A program made the translations under genes and the position numbers. DNA of 64,000 bases from Nematopogon swammerdamellus (taxonomy: Eukaryota > Arthropoda > Insecta > Lepidoptera > Adelidae). The notes below the pieces were generated by a model. That model saw nothing but the letters and a program-made list of their open reading frames with translations, did no database searches and had not been told where the DNA came from. The stretch is taken from assembly GCA_946902875.1 (NCBI GenBank), contig OX336355.1, positions 18,385,347 through 18,449,346 of the forward strand. The letters are read 5' to 3'. This document shows, piece after piece, positions 33,577-45,119 of the stretch; positions within the stretch are counted from its first letter, which is position 1, and every line of letters begins with the position of its first letter.

Positions 33577-34058
33577 CAGGGATCGTAATAACGTTATTTC
33601 GCGCAAACGTTAGGAGACTATCAAAATAAAAACTATCACTAAAAAATAACGAATGCAAACTATCGTTAAACTAACGTTATTCTATTCGTTTGTGTTAGTG
33701 ATAGTTATTTACCCCCCTCCCCCCCCCCCCCCCCCCCCCCCCACACGAAAACCGCTGCCATAGCGAAATGATAATAACGAAACAAAATAACGATTCAACT
33801 AATGTTTAAACTATCAATTCAGTCAGTTAGGTAGGCCGCCGCCGCGCCGCGCTGCCGTGGCGCCGTGTACTAGTTCGGGGCTCTAGCGTTTTCATAGAAA
33901 TAACGTTTGCGCGTAGGGTTATTTCTAACGTTAGTTTTATGTTAGTTTGCAAACGGTTCCTATTCTGATGTTTTTGTAGCATTGTCTTCAAACGCTACCA
34001 AAATCAACCTATCAAAACGTTAGTGCTCGGATATTTTTTCTAACGTTTACGAACCCTG
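33577..34058. mobile_element. 482-bp hAT-like element with 8-bp target duplication
   Basis: Ends CAGGGATCGTAATAACGTT and AACGTTTACGAACCCTG are imperfect inverted repeats. They are flanked by exact 8-bp repeats GATTGCAC (33569-33576 and 34059-34066). The interior is rich in AACGTTA motifs and contains a 24-base C run at 33719-33742. It has no coding capacity. It sits about 140 bp downstream of TTLL4 exon 5. Confidence 0.8.
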
Positions 34059-34197
34059 GATTGCACTGCTGAATGGAACATGACAAAAAAAAAAATTATG
34101 ACGAACCATACTGAATATGCATGTCTCAATGAAATATTGTTGTGTGTTCTTGTGAATCTTGTATAGGCGGACTAAGTGTTTAATAAATAACGCTCAC

Positions 34198-34391
34198 TTA
34201 TCAACTTCGGCATCTTCTTCGCTCTTCTTGCTCCGCATCGGCACTTTGCTCTTACTCTTGGTTTTGGCTTTCCTCGGCGTCCGCGCGAGCTTCTTCAACG
34301 AGGCCCGCGGCGCGACACCCGCTGGACCGACGACGACCGCGCTCGGAGCTTCCACCGCAGGGCTGGCGGGAGCTTGCACCGGCGGCTGTGG
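34198..34391 (-). CDS. TTLL4: TTLL4 coding exon 5 (residues 365-429)
   Basis: A 194-bp exon with acceptor ATTCCAG and donor TAA|GTGAGC. It begins in phase 0 after VVQ of the preceding exon and ends two bases into an Asn codon completed by the next exon. The first half is Pro/Ala-rich (PQPPVQAPASPAVEAPSAVV). The second half is strongly basic (KKLARTPRKAKTKSKSKVPM) and then acidic (KKSEEDAEVD). This composition fits a disordered linker, and the basic tract could serve as a nuclear-localisation or microtubule-binding patch (inference). The intron upstream of it is about 12.3 kb and carries the 1-kb hAT-like element, the foldback at 43.6 kb and several SINEs. Confidence 0.75.
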
Positions 34392-34692
34392 CTGGAATGA
34401 AACATTGACAGTTATACACGGTGTTGCAACCCCAACTGTAAAACCCGAAAAGGGGTGATTCTGTACGTGAAATAGAACTTTTGTTCTACGACTTTTTAAC
34501 TTGAAGAAAAAAAAATTTTTTTTTCTCCATACATTTTGACAATAAGCATTTAAAATTTTTTTTTTGTTTAAAAAAAATTTTTTTCCCCACAGAAGTTGTT
34601 TAGTTTTACATATAGAATAACCCCCTTATGTCAGTTAAAAATATTACGGGGGCAACTGCAACACCGTGTCCTCAGTGAGGCATGGAATTATA

Positions 34693-35089
34693 AGCGGCGG
34701 GAGGTTTGGGCATCGGCTTCTCATGCGAGAGGTCTCCGGTTCGAATCCGGTCGGCGTGTACCAAATGAGTTTTTTCTGACGAAAAAATTTACGTGTACCT
34801 ACACCTGCAGCTTCACCGTTCGGAACCGGTGTAAAACTGTAGGTCCCTTCCCTTGCCCCTTAATAGGTGGTAGGCTCAAATTGTAGCCGACTGGGTTGGT
34901 ACCAACGTACTGGATGTAAGATGGCCGCATAGCAGCCTCGGCTGTGTTCTCCTCTAGTCCAGTATAGCCAGCAATCCAGGGAAGTCTCCGGTATTGCACC
35001 TACCTTCTCGGAGGTGATATTGGCTGGTCGAAGCATGCGCTTTGGCCCCTCCGACTCAGCCACTCATACCGGATTACATAAAAAAAAAT
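34693..35089 (+). mobile_element. SINE-A with A-box deletion
   Basis: The head reads AGCGGCGGGAGGTTTGGGCA, lacking the GGCCGAGTGG part of the A box. The B box GGTTCGAATCCGGTCGGCG and the remainder are intact. Confidence 0.8.
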
Positions 35090-36104
35090 ACAGAGTGTCC
35101 TCAGTAAGGCATGGAATATTGAAATGGGTGATAGTGTACGTGAAACTCGTTTTCAGGAAGTGCCCGGTGTGCGAGTTGGCCCATTTTTAACCCCCAACGA
35201 AAAAAGAGGGGTGTTACAAATGAAAATTTTTAATTATTTATATCCTAAGACCATCTTGAGAAGCGTAACAGAATATAACAGTGAAAACCGTATGTAAATC
35301 GATAATAATCCACTATTTGATCCACTCTCAATGAACTGTCAAGAGGTTATAAAGTTCTCTAGAATATTAATCTTTCACATTGAGGGATGTTTAAGGATTT
35401 TTTTGAAATCTCTCAACTTAAAGTCTCCATGGGGCTGACATAACGGAATACGGCTGAAGCCCCAAACTTAAGAGCGCGGTACTACAGCATCAAAATGCGC
35501 ACTGATATAGCGCATTTTGAATAGCGAAGCGTTCGCTTGTTTTATAGTATTTGTTCAAAGTTTGTTAAACCAATTTAGATTACACGAATATCCAAATCTG
35601 TCAAAAGAAGTAAAATTTTATCTTACATCATCTGCAATTAGTATAAACTCAAAATAATGTTTTAGAAAGCTGCAATTTCGAAACAAAGAGAGCATTTCGC
35701 AGTATTTAGGACCATTTAGTAGTATGTTTGTGATTTTTTTTTTCACATATTAATTGACATAAATAAAAATAAAAATCTGTCACCAACTTTTAAATATGGT
35801 TAACTTTTAGACAGGATTTTTTATTATATATATTTTTTAAATTCGTTGAACAAAAAACCGAAACGAAAATGTGGCAAATTTTGCAAATTGTGCCTCATGC
35901 TGTAGTCCCGCAGTCTTAAATTATAAAAATAATTTTGAAAGTGTGAATAGAAGAAGAGACAGATGTTGGTAGGGGGCTGGATGCAGACGAACGGAATGTA
36001 TCGTGAATGAGTGTATCACTCATCTCATCATAGAAATGAGAAGCTGAGTTTTATCAATCAAGTAAAACAATCAATCGTTTAGACGGCACTTTACTCACAA
36101 ATTT

Positions 36105-36470
36105 ATTTATTTATTTATTTATTTTAGACAGGCAGCCTAGGCTGATACGTCTAAATCCAGTTAAAATTAGTTGTTTTTCGTCATTATCTTAGATTTTTTT
36201 TATTATTTTTTTTATTATCGTTCTTCAGCACTCTTTTTGAGATTTTTTTAAATGGTTGGTACTAAGTGCGCTTATTACTTCCTCTGGAAGTTGGTTCCAG
36301 TCGTCCACCACTCTTGTTTGTTATTAAATGTTTGCGAGTATTGCTGTTAAAGATTGTTCGACTTAGTTTCATGCTGTGGCCTCAAAGATGAACGTTTTGG
36401 TTCAAAGTGAACATTTGGATCAGCTCAGGGCAATCGTATTTACACGTCAGATCAAATATCACATTTTTAT
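36105..36470 (-). mobile_element. LINE 3' fragment (RVVDDWNQLPEE family)
   Basis: Decayed copy of the C-terminal region seen more cleanly at 42.44-42.81 kb, followed by its 3' UTR (GACAGGCAGCCTAGGCTGAT). Confidence 0.6.
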
Positions 36471-36829
36471 TTACAAACTATAAAAATATACTACATAAAT
36501 TGTTTCCCCCCTTGGTCAAACGCATCGATTATAATTATAAAACACAAAACTGGACATTTTCAAAACACAGACATAAGTAATATTTTTTTTTGAAATTGAT
36601 CTATAACTGAAAGGGGCCACAAAGTGGTGTGCCACCAGTCGAATGCACGGTGTGTTGAGTGTGACAGTGGCGTAACTACAAGGTGGCCGAACTGGCTAAA
36701 TTCCAACGTGGACCCCAGTGTTAAAAGGTCATAGACCACTCAGTTTGGGAAAGTAAATAAACTAACATAATTACATATTCCTTTATATGTTGTTTTTGTG
36801 ATAAAAAATAGTTTAAGAATTACAATACC

Positions 36830-37105
36830 ACAATTACATATTGTTCAAATGAGTACCTGCTCAAAACTCATAAGCGTAAGCATAAATCTGTGTCACACTG
36901 TAAACGTGTGGAACGGGCTTCCGAAGAATATTTTTCCCTATTTCTACAATCTGCGGATCATCAAATCGCGGGTTAATAGCATTTCCCCAGCGACGTTAGT
37001 CCGCCCTTAAAACTGGACTGGCACCTCCTCGGGGGTGAAATGGGCTACGACTGAGCCTTCGACCTCGAGCACAGTCACCCAGTTCGAAAGCAATAAAATA
37101 AAACA
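36830..37105 (+). mobile_element. LINE C-terminal fragment
   Basis: The plus strand encodes LCHTVNVWNGLPKNIFPYFY followed by NLRIIKSRVNS, a typical end of a non-LTR ORF2 (VNxWNxLPxxIFP...FKxRVN). A 3' UTR with an AATAAAATAAAA tail follows. Confidence 0.6.
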
Positions 37106-39600
37106 TGCTGAGAAGATTTTTTAATCAATGATTTCTTGCCAACTATTTCCTTCTGACAATGAAAGTCATGTTAAAATTTTATACCTGCATAATTGATATG
37201 ATATGAAACAAGCCAAATGCAAATCCTAAAATGAAAAGAAAAAAATACGTCCTGACCAGGATATGTTTCATTGGTGTAGTTGACAATCTGACTTCGTCAA
37301 AAGTATAAAAAACTTCAAAATTTCACATACACACACATTTCAAAGTAATTTTGTTGCTCCACTTTTACGGACGAATCACAACAGACGCCCGGCGCGCGCG
37401 CCCCATACGCAGCGTTTCTCAAATTGTATTAAATTCTATGCAATCAATAAATTAAATCAATCTGATCATCTTTACTAATGCTCATATCCCCCCGGTCGCC
37501 CCCCTCAACTCAAAACGTATAGCTACGCCACAGCAGTAGCGCATTCAGAAAACCTCAAGGTAGGGGCGCATCATCATCGTCATCAGTGTAGAAGCACGCC
37601 AATGCTGGACGTATTCTCCGATTTTTCTTCACTTCTCCTTGCACTCTACCCGCTACGATCGCTCACACGACAGGGTTGCCGGCGCAATGATTTTGGTTTT
37701 CCCCAAATTGATTTTTTTCTAATAGCAGCCATGTGGGGTGGCGGCACCCGCTGCGCCCCTCCCCCCCCCCTGGATCCGCCACTGCGCCACAGTTTATGTA
37801 TACAGGTGTGTTGCCAGACTTAAGAGCCGGTGTAAATTCGGGGAACTCACTGCACATTCCAGCGACTCCCGCAAACTGTGCCAAGGTGATAACGCCCACG
37901 TAAACACTCCGTAAGTCTTTTATATTACTTTCGGTGTCCCGACGCTGCGCTCCGCCACTCGGTTATTGTTCGCGGTCGCTTTATAGTTTTGTGTTCAATT
38001 TTAACATTTGTGAATTTCAATGTGACATTTCGAAATAGCTTTCATAGACACTTAAAATAATAGTGCTTCATAAAAGCTTCGTGATAATAGTCAACAATAA
38101 TTTGTGCCAAGTTTTAATAAAATTGAATGTTGATTAATATCTTGATATTTTAATAATAATATCAATCAAAAACAATCAATCAAAATCATGTATTGAGCAA
38201 ATAAATTAAAATGAACTTTTACTACGGTATGTGTGGTCAGAGCTAGGCACTAGGCTCGCACCTGTATCGCTAAGCTCCGTTTGTTTTTAGGTGTAGGGGT
38301 GCAGATTTTGTGTTAATTAAATATGATTGTAGGTACAAAAGTATGCATTTACATATGATAAAATTAAATGTAAATATTTATATTTTAAAAATACCTGCGA
38401 AGTTTCTTGCCGGCTCTTCTATGTGGGCTTCAAGAGTATTCAAGAACTTCAAGTTGAACAGTAGTTTTACTATGTTAAGTATGCCCGATAAACGACAACA
38501 GAGGTGATTTTGGCTCTGTCAGCTCCATTGGTCCCACGGCACAGCCACCCATGTTGGTTTACGTAGAAAAAATAACAACCACAAGAATTGTTATTTAAAC
38601 TTGAATTATTCCGCACAAAAATGTTTACTCAGTTTATAGACTTTTAGACCGGCAGTATAAATAGATGTTTTAATTCAGTTCGTAATAAATAAAACATAAC
38701 GAAATCATGTTTTACGTATGAGTTTACATAAAATTTTACAATATTTCTGAATGGCATTAAGAAATTGTTACAAGTTTTATTTTATTGGTCCTTCTAAAAT
38801 TTACACAGGATTATTATTATAATTTAATTTTAAAAAGTTTTTTATTTATTGACTGTAGTCCTGGCTTCCCAATTATTAAATATGCATACACCGCTTAGCT
38901 TCTGTGCCGTAAACTCAAACATTTCGTAAAGTAATGAAGCGAGATCAATATTGGCACTTGAAACCAATGAAATTCTACACTAAACGGTATACAAACAAGT
39001 CAGGATTCACTTATCAGTACAGTTACAGTAAAGCACAATCTATTAAAATAGTTTTATTTACATGTCAAGTTTATTTAAATAATTTTACTATAGTCTTTTA
39101 GATACCTAAATTTCAGTTCAGTTCTTCAACATAGTTTATAAATAATTGTTAACATGTTTTTATAATTATTTACAAAATTCACTATCACATTGTATAAGTG
39201 AGTTATAAGTTCAAATATTAACCGAGTCTTTTAAACTCGAAACTTCGCCTAGGCGACTGAGCCAATAGATGATCACTGCCAATCGTATGCGTCACCCAAA
39301 TAAGAGATGTTAGCTGTAAAACTCTATTGACATTTTGTAAATGTTGGCACGCCGCCCGCCCCCGCGCCGCCTCACACTCGACAGCTCTCGGGTAATAATA
39401 TCTCCGCACAATCAAATTGTCTCCTCACTACATTAAATACATAGCGGTGTGTGTGCAGAAGAGAACCAAACTTGTTCGTATATGTGTTTTATATTTAAAT
39501 TTTTGTTTTCTATTTATGAATTAAATACTTTTTATACCAATATTGGTTCTAGTTATTTTTATTATATTTATTATATTTATTATGTAGGTATATTACGAAT
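37105..39600. other. Intronic sequence without recognised gene
   Basis: AT-rich. No motif-bearing open frame, RNA gene or bounded repeat was recognised. Confidence 0.4.
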
Positions 39601-39608
39601 TAAAAGAA

Positions 39609-39914
39609 GATTAAAAGAATAGCCCCACTGCATCTCTCCCCGTGTATGTCGTAAAAGGCGACTAAGGGATACGACTCCCTTCTTATATTACTAGGTGGTA
39701 GAGTTTAACCCGCCCGAGTTGGTATCACCGCACTGAATGAAAGATCGGTCGAAACGGGCTATGTAAATAGTTTGTGTTTTCCATCCAGTTGAGTGTAGCC
39801 GGCACGACCTAAGGGAAGCACTGACGTGGCACCAAGGTCACCCGGTGTTATGGGCTGCCATCATGGATGTTGTAGGTGATGTAGCCAAGCATGTCAGTTT
39901 GCATAAAAAAAAAA
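39609..39914 (+). mobile_element. SINE-B with C-type head, slightly truncated
   Basis: Starts inside the head at TTAAAAGAATAGCCCCACTG and continues through the body to an A tail. Confidence 0.75.
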
Positions 39915-39978
39915 TTCAAAAACACATATTTATTATTATATTTCGACCTATTGTCGTCGTCAGATAACATTTTTTATA

Positions 39979-40358
39979 CAGGGTGTCCCAAAACTCAACG
40001 TCAAGCGGGAACCAGGGAGTAGGCCAGTTTATGACTACCCAGAGAAAAATAAAAAAAAATCAGCGTAATTTATTTTTGATAATATGAGCATTTTTTGAAA
40101 AACTTTGAAAATTGACATTTTTAGGTAAGTCGTAGCTTCAAATTTGCAAATATATTTATTAATTTTTTTTTTATTGGTAGCCTAAATAACTCTGCTATTG
40201 ATCAGTATTCCAAATAAAACCAGAATGCCTGTAGTTTTACCAAAAAAAAAATTTTAGTTCAATTTTTTTTCTAAAAAACTAAATGACTAAAATTTTTTTT
40301 TTTTCCCCTGGGTAGTCATAAACTGGCCCCGGTTGACGTTGAGTTTTGGGACACGTTG
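39979..40358. mobile_element. Tc1/mariner-type MITE
   Basis: Terminal repeats CAGGGTGTCCCAAAACTCAA and CTCAACGTCAACCGGGGCCA-type complement, with TA on both outer sides. The CAGGGTGTCCCAAAA end is typical of mariner-like MITEs. Inner arms (ATGACTACCC / GGGTAGTCAT) are also inverted. About 380 bp, non-coding. Confidence 0.75.
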
Positions 40359-40537
40359 TATACATGTAAGATTTATATGTCAAATGGTGTTTTATTTAGA
40401 CATTATAATTTAAATATTTTATAAAAACCAGTAGGTATAGGTTGTGCCGGGGGTACCAGAGGTACGCGAAAGAGTCAAATCCACATGCGCCTGATTTTAG
40501 TACCTTTGGTCCCTCGGCAAACTCACGTCACTCATCA

Positions 40538-40652
40538 AGGGCACGACCGAAGGGAAGCACTGACGTGGCACCAAGTTCACCTGATGTTTTGGGCTGATAT
40601 CACGGATGTTGTAGGTGATGTACACAACCGTGTCAGTTTCCATAAAAAAAAA
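40538..40652 (+). mobile_element. SINE-B tail fragment
   Basis: From GGCACGACCGAAGGGAAGCA through the A-run; no head. Confidence 0.7.
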
Positions 40653-41128
40653 ACTCATGTTGGTTTACATAAAAAAAAATGGAGGATTAGATTAGAATAG
40701 AGGAACAAAAACAAAAAGGTTGAGCCTGTCAGTACGCAAATGCTTTGCGTCAAATCCACTTAAGAATGCATTTTCTCAAATCCTAGAAAATTTCATCCGA
40801 TACCAATGCAACTGGTTCTCCCACTTGTTTCTTTTCCTAATAAATTGCTTCAACAAAAAAAAAAACTATTTGTCGACGCAATCTCGCCAACTGCCGTCCA
40901 ACCGGACGAGATAAGTCTGCGCAAAAACCAAACGCTTTTCATTTTGTCGCTCAAAAATAAACATGATGAATTCCAGCGGCGACTGACAATGCAAGAATCT
41001 CACATTTGTATAGAAAGAGCCGTTATCTGTACGCTGACACAGTCCTCAAGGCAGTCGGTGGTCTAATTTTATTGGTGTCTAATATGTTGATTTACGCATC
41101 CCGCCCGTGATAAACGATGTGTGATTTT

Positions 41129-42153
41129 CAGACATCGGAATCCGCGGGGCACGAATACGACCTTGTTAGGGATTGAATACGGCGATCAATAAACAATCGA
41201 TACTGTTATCGATACTCATATTTATTTGTTTATTGTATTTTATTCATGTCATATTTCAGACCTGAATACTTATATACCTACAGTACTTATATAAACATGT
41301 ATACTTTATGTTAACGATTAAGTAAATATAATACATATTTATATAAGGTCTTTCAAAATTAGTTCATAGTACGCTAAGGGGGGGTTCTGTATCATATAGG
41401 GAGTAAAACCAATATAAAAATTTTTGTACTTTGGGCTTTTTTTAAGTAAAAATTTTTTTTATGTAGGTATTTAAATAAAAAAATAGGTGGTTGATTTTTA
41501 TAACCTAATCGATTCAGTTTCATAACAGTAACAAAAAAGTCTTCATGACCATTATGATGTAACACGTGTAAGTTAGTAAAAAAAATTAAATTCTTTCTAT
41601 TCCATACTAATAAAACTAAAATTGTGGTTTTTCACAATTTCTGAAAGAAAGAGATATACGTGTTGGAAGACTTTTTTGTTCCTAGCACGAAACCGAAACG
41701 ATTAAGAAAAAATTTTTTTTACATTTAACATAAAAAAAAAAAAATTTGAGAAAAAAAAATTCTTTGTTCTTCAAAAGTGATCTATTATGTTTTTAAATAA
41801 AAAAATAGGTGGTTGATTTTTATAGCCTAATCGATTCAGTTTCATAACAGTAACAAAAAAGTCTTCAATATCATTATGATGTAACACGTGTAAGTTGGTA
41901 AAAAAAATCAAATTCTTTCTATTCCATACTAATAAAACTAATATTGTGGTTTGAACAGATTTGTATTTTACCTACAAAGTAAATACAACATTTGTTTATT
42001 ATATCTTATTTTCTATAGAAATACTCTTAGTTTTAATAATCGACATTATTTCATATTATTCTAAAATAACGATCGATTTTCGATATTTGTGGATACATTG
42101 TCCCATCACTAAACAACCTTGAATCATTCGTGCCCCGCGGATTCCGATGTATG
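41129..42153. mobile_element. 1,025-bp hAT-like element with 8-bp target duplication
   Basis: Inverted ends CA(G/T)ACATCGGAATCCGCGG then GGCACGAAT are flanked by exact 8-bp repeats GTGATTTT (41121-41128 and 42154-42161). The interior has no transposase. It contains two copies of a roughly 170-bp AT-rich block (about 41464-41640 and 41794-41960). The ends are related to the 121-bp MITE at position 70. Confidence 0.85.
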
Positions 42154-42436
42154 GTGATTTTGGAGTGGACCATGGAAGGAAGAATATTAAATGGAATGGC
42201 CATATTCTTATGTCAGTTGAGTCGTATTGAATAGATTTATCGTATTGTTGATTGTGTTGCACAACCGGTACCACTGATTAATGTAAATAATATGTAAGTC
42301 TATTATATATACTTGTATATATTAATGTTCACATTACAGTATTTATGTAGTATTCATTTTTAGTTTATCATACATATATATTTATAGTCTAAAATACATT
42401 GCATGTACTTCTCCAACATCCCAAAGGTTAGTTAGA

Positions 42437-42805
42437 ATATTTATTTATTTATTTTAGACAGGCATCCTTGGCTGATAAGTCTAAATCCAGTTAAAATTTG
42501 TTGTTTTTTTCATTATCGTTTATTAATTTTTTTTTATTAAATCATCATTCTTGAGCACTCTTTTTGAGAATTATCTTTTATTTGTTATATATTTATCTAG
42601 TCCAGTTTTGAATTGGTTGGTACTAAGTGCGCTTATTAATTCCTCTGGAAGTTGGTTCCAGTCGTCCACCACTCTGTTTGTTATGAAATGTTTGCGAGTA
42701 TTGCTGTTAAAGATGGTTCGACTTAGTTTCATGCTGTGGCCTCAAAGATGAACATTTTGGTTCAATGTGAACATTTGGACCAGCTCAGGGCAATCGTAAT
42801 GCCTC
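42437..42805 (-). mobile_element. LINE 3' fragment (RVVDDWNQLPEE family)
   Basis: The minus strand reads MKLSRTIFNSNTRKHFITNR, then VVDDWNQLPEELISALSTNQ and FKTGLDKYI, the usual end of a CR1/Jockey-like ORF2. The 3' UTR ends in an (AAAT)n tail near 42440. Confidence 0.7.
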
Positions 42806-43099
42806 GCGGCATTACGCTCGCCTATTGTGCCTAATTTGTATAAATGTGTTCAATAAAGAATACATACCTACTTACATACATATTTTATTTTGACTTTCTC
42901 GCTCTTAATGGAATAAGGTAATAACACCAAATTTTGACTTAGAAACTAACATCATAGAATGGACGGCGCGGCATTGCACCAACACGTCTACAAATTATGC
43001 GCTTTATAGTTAGGATGACATAAAAACATTGAAAAAAAAAAATGTGTTTCTTGTATAATAAATTTTTACTTTTACTTAATTTTTACCAATTAATTTTTT

Positions 43100-43562
43100 A
43101 CTTTTTCTATTTTTTATTATTTGTTGTTATATCCGCCATAATAACACATATTCTGTGAAAATTTCAACCGGTTACCTATTACTCGCGCACCGAGCGTGTT
43201 ATGAAATGCTTCATATTAGTTAATGTCATGCTTCATAATCTAATCGGTAGATGGCGCGCGCGCATACACTTTTTGGTTTCTTCTATGGGAACCCCTGTGA
43301 ATTTTTATCTTTTTCTTATTTTTATTATTTGTTGTTATATCGGCCATAATAACACATATTCTGTGAAAATTTCAACGGGCTACCTATTACGGTTCAAGAG
43401 ATACAGCCCTCGGACAGGCGGACGGACGGACGGACGGACGGACGGACGGACGGACGGACCGACAGACAGACAGACAGACAGACAGACAGATAGACAGGCA
43501 GACAGACAGACAGACAGACGGCTTAGGCTTAGTAATAGGGTCCCGTACGACGGATACGAAAC
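43100..43562 (-). mobile_element. Repeat D, partly duplicated, with GGAC/AGAC microsatellite
   Basis: Two partial units of repeat D in tandem (the CATATTCTGTGAAAATTTCA block occurs twice). A (GGAC)n then (AGAC)n tract follows at 43417-43520. Confidence 0.65.
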
Positions 43563-43569
43563 CCTAAAA

Positions 43570-43924
43570 AGTTTTAAAAAACATAAAACCGACTTCTTAA
43601 AAAAAGTAAAACTAAAAAACTATTTAAAATAAAAATATAAAAACCGCCTTCAAAAATATATGAAATAAAAACCTAAAAAAAAACGAACCCTAGAGTTGAA
43701 GGCGGTGCTAAAAAGGCTACACAAATCACAAAGGATATTATCATCCACTCATGTTTTCTTCCATGCATCATTTTTGCTTGCTTTAGCACCGCCTTCAACT
43801 CTAGGGTTCGTTTTTTTTTAGGTTTTTATTTCATATATTTTTGAAGGCGGTTTTTATATTTTTATTTTAAATAGTTTTTTAGTTTTACTTTTTTTAGGAA
43901 GTCGGTTTTATGTTTTTTAAAACT
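43570..43924. mobile_element. Foldback element with 144-bp arms
   Basis: The left arm (AGTTTTAAAAAACATAAAAC...) and right arm are near-perfect inverted repeats around a centre of about 70 bp. Near the centre the arms end in GAACCCTAGAGTTGAAGGCG. Related half-sites (AAGTCGGTT) occur near 45540 and 46035. Confidence 0.85.
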
Positions 43925-44015
43925 TTTTTTTTATTTCACAGTTTTTTTTAGTTATTTTTTGCTATTGATGTACTCGCTTTCCCATCCGATCTTGACCCAA
44001 TTAAAATAGGACCAC

Positions 44016-44371
44016 GTCAGCCTCGATAGTTCAGTGGTGCAGGCAGTCAACTGTCGCTATTGAATGTTAAGCAACGCTGGGTGCGGTCAGTACTTGGATG
44101 GGTGACCGCTGACCGTTGGAGGCTGACCGAGGTTCGGATTCCTCGTAAAACTGTAGGTCCCTTCCCTCTTAATATTACTTGGTGGTAGGGTTTAACCCGC
44201 CTGGGTTGGTACCACCGCACTGAATGAAACGTCGGTCGAAACGGCTATGTAAATAGTTTGTGTTTTCCGACCAGTTCAGTGTAGTCAACACGATCAAAGG
44301 GGGAAGCACTGACATGGCACTTAGTTCACCCGGTGTTATGGGCTGACATCACGGACGTTGTAGGTGATGTT
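44016..44371 (+). mobile_element. SINE-B with full tRNA/5S composite head
   Basis: Head: GTCAGCCTCGATAGTTCAGT (A-box side), then GTTAAGCAACGCTGGGTGCG and GTCAGTACTTGGATGGGTGA (5S rRNA box A to box C), then GAGGTTCGGATTCC (B box). The tail is interrupted at GTAGGTGATG by the repeat array that begins at about 44372. Confidence 0.85.
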
Positions 44372-44935
44372 GCAGAACTTAGTAGAATGGACAGACTTAA
44401 ACGTGTTACGGAACCCTACTTTTATTATAAAATAACCGTCGGAGGACCTTGGTTGAAAATTGTGAAATTTAGTAGAACGGACAGACATACATTTGTTACG
44501 GAACCCTACTTTTATTATAAAATAACCGTCGGAGGGCCTTGGTTGAAAAAATTTTGTAGAACGGACAGACATACATTTGTTACGGAACCCTACATTCATT
44601 TTGAAATAAATGTTAAATTTTGTAGAACGGACAGACATGCATTTGTTACGGAACCCTACATTCATCTTGCAGAACTTAGTAGAATGGACAGACATAAACG
44701 TGTTACGGAACCCTACTTTTATTATAAAATAACCGTCGGAGGACCTTGGTTGAAAATTGTAAAATTTAGTAGAACGGATAGACATGCATTTGTTACGGAA
44801 CCCTACATTCATTTTGAAATAAATGTTAAATTTAGTAGAACAGACAGACATGCATTTGTTACGGAACCCTACATTCATTTTGCAGAACTTAGTAGAATGG
44901 ACAGACATAAACGTGTTACCGAACCCTACTTAACA
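44372..44935 (+). repeat. Complex tandem array inserted at a SINE tail
   Basis: About eight units built from two block types, both containing ACGGACAGACAT and GTTACGGAACCCTAC. One also has TTATTATAAAATAACCGTCG and the other TTCATTTTGAAATAAATG. Phase is kept, giving 190-220-codon open frames on both strands (RTDRHAFVTEPYIHF on plus). The translated repeats match no known protein, and the GTTACGGAACCCT core looks repeat-D-derived. Confidence 0.8.
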
Positions 44936-45119
44936 GTTGCACTCCGGGAGTGCCGGCAGATCCCGTGCCACTCTAACTTAACCCTTAATGCAATGACTTA
45001 AGGTTTCATTTTAAAAATGACGCTGACGCGATGTCGTGAGTTATACATTTTTTACCCACCTAAAAAAAGTGCCAAGCGCCGCTAAAGAAGTTTTCACTTC
45101 AAAAACCTCAGGGTTAACC

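Noticed and set aside
44040..44115. Possible 5S rRNA gene
   Set aside because: Only the internal promoter part of 5S is present, embedded in a repeated SINE head.
44333..45001. A 222-codon open frame with RTDRHAFVTEP repeats
   Set aside because: Begins inside a SINE tail, is matched by an open frame on the other strand, and is built from repeat blocks.
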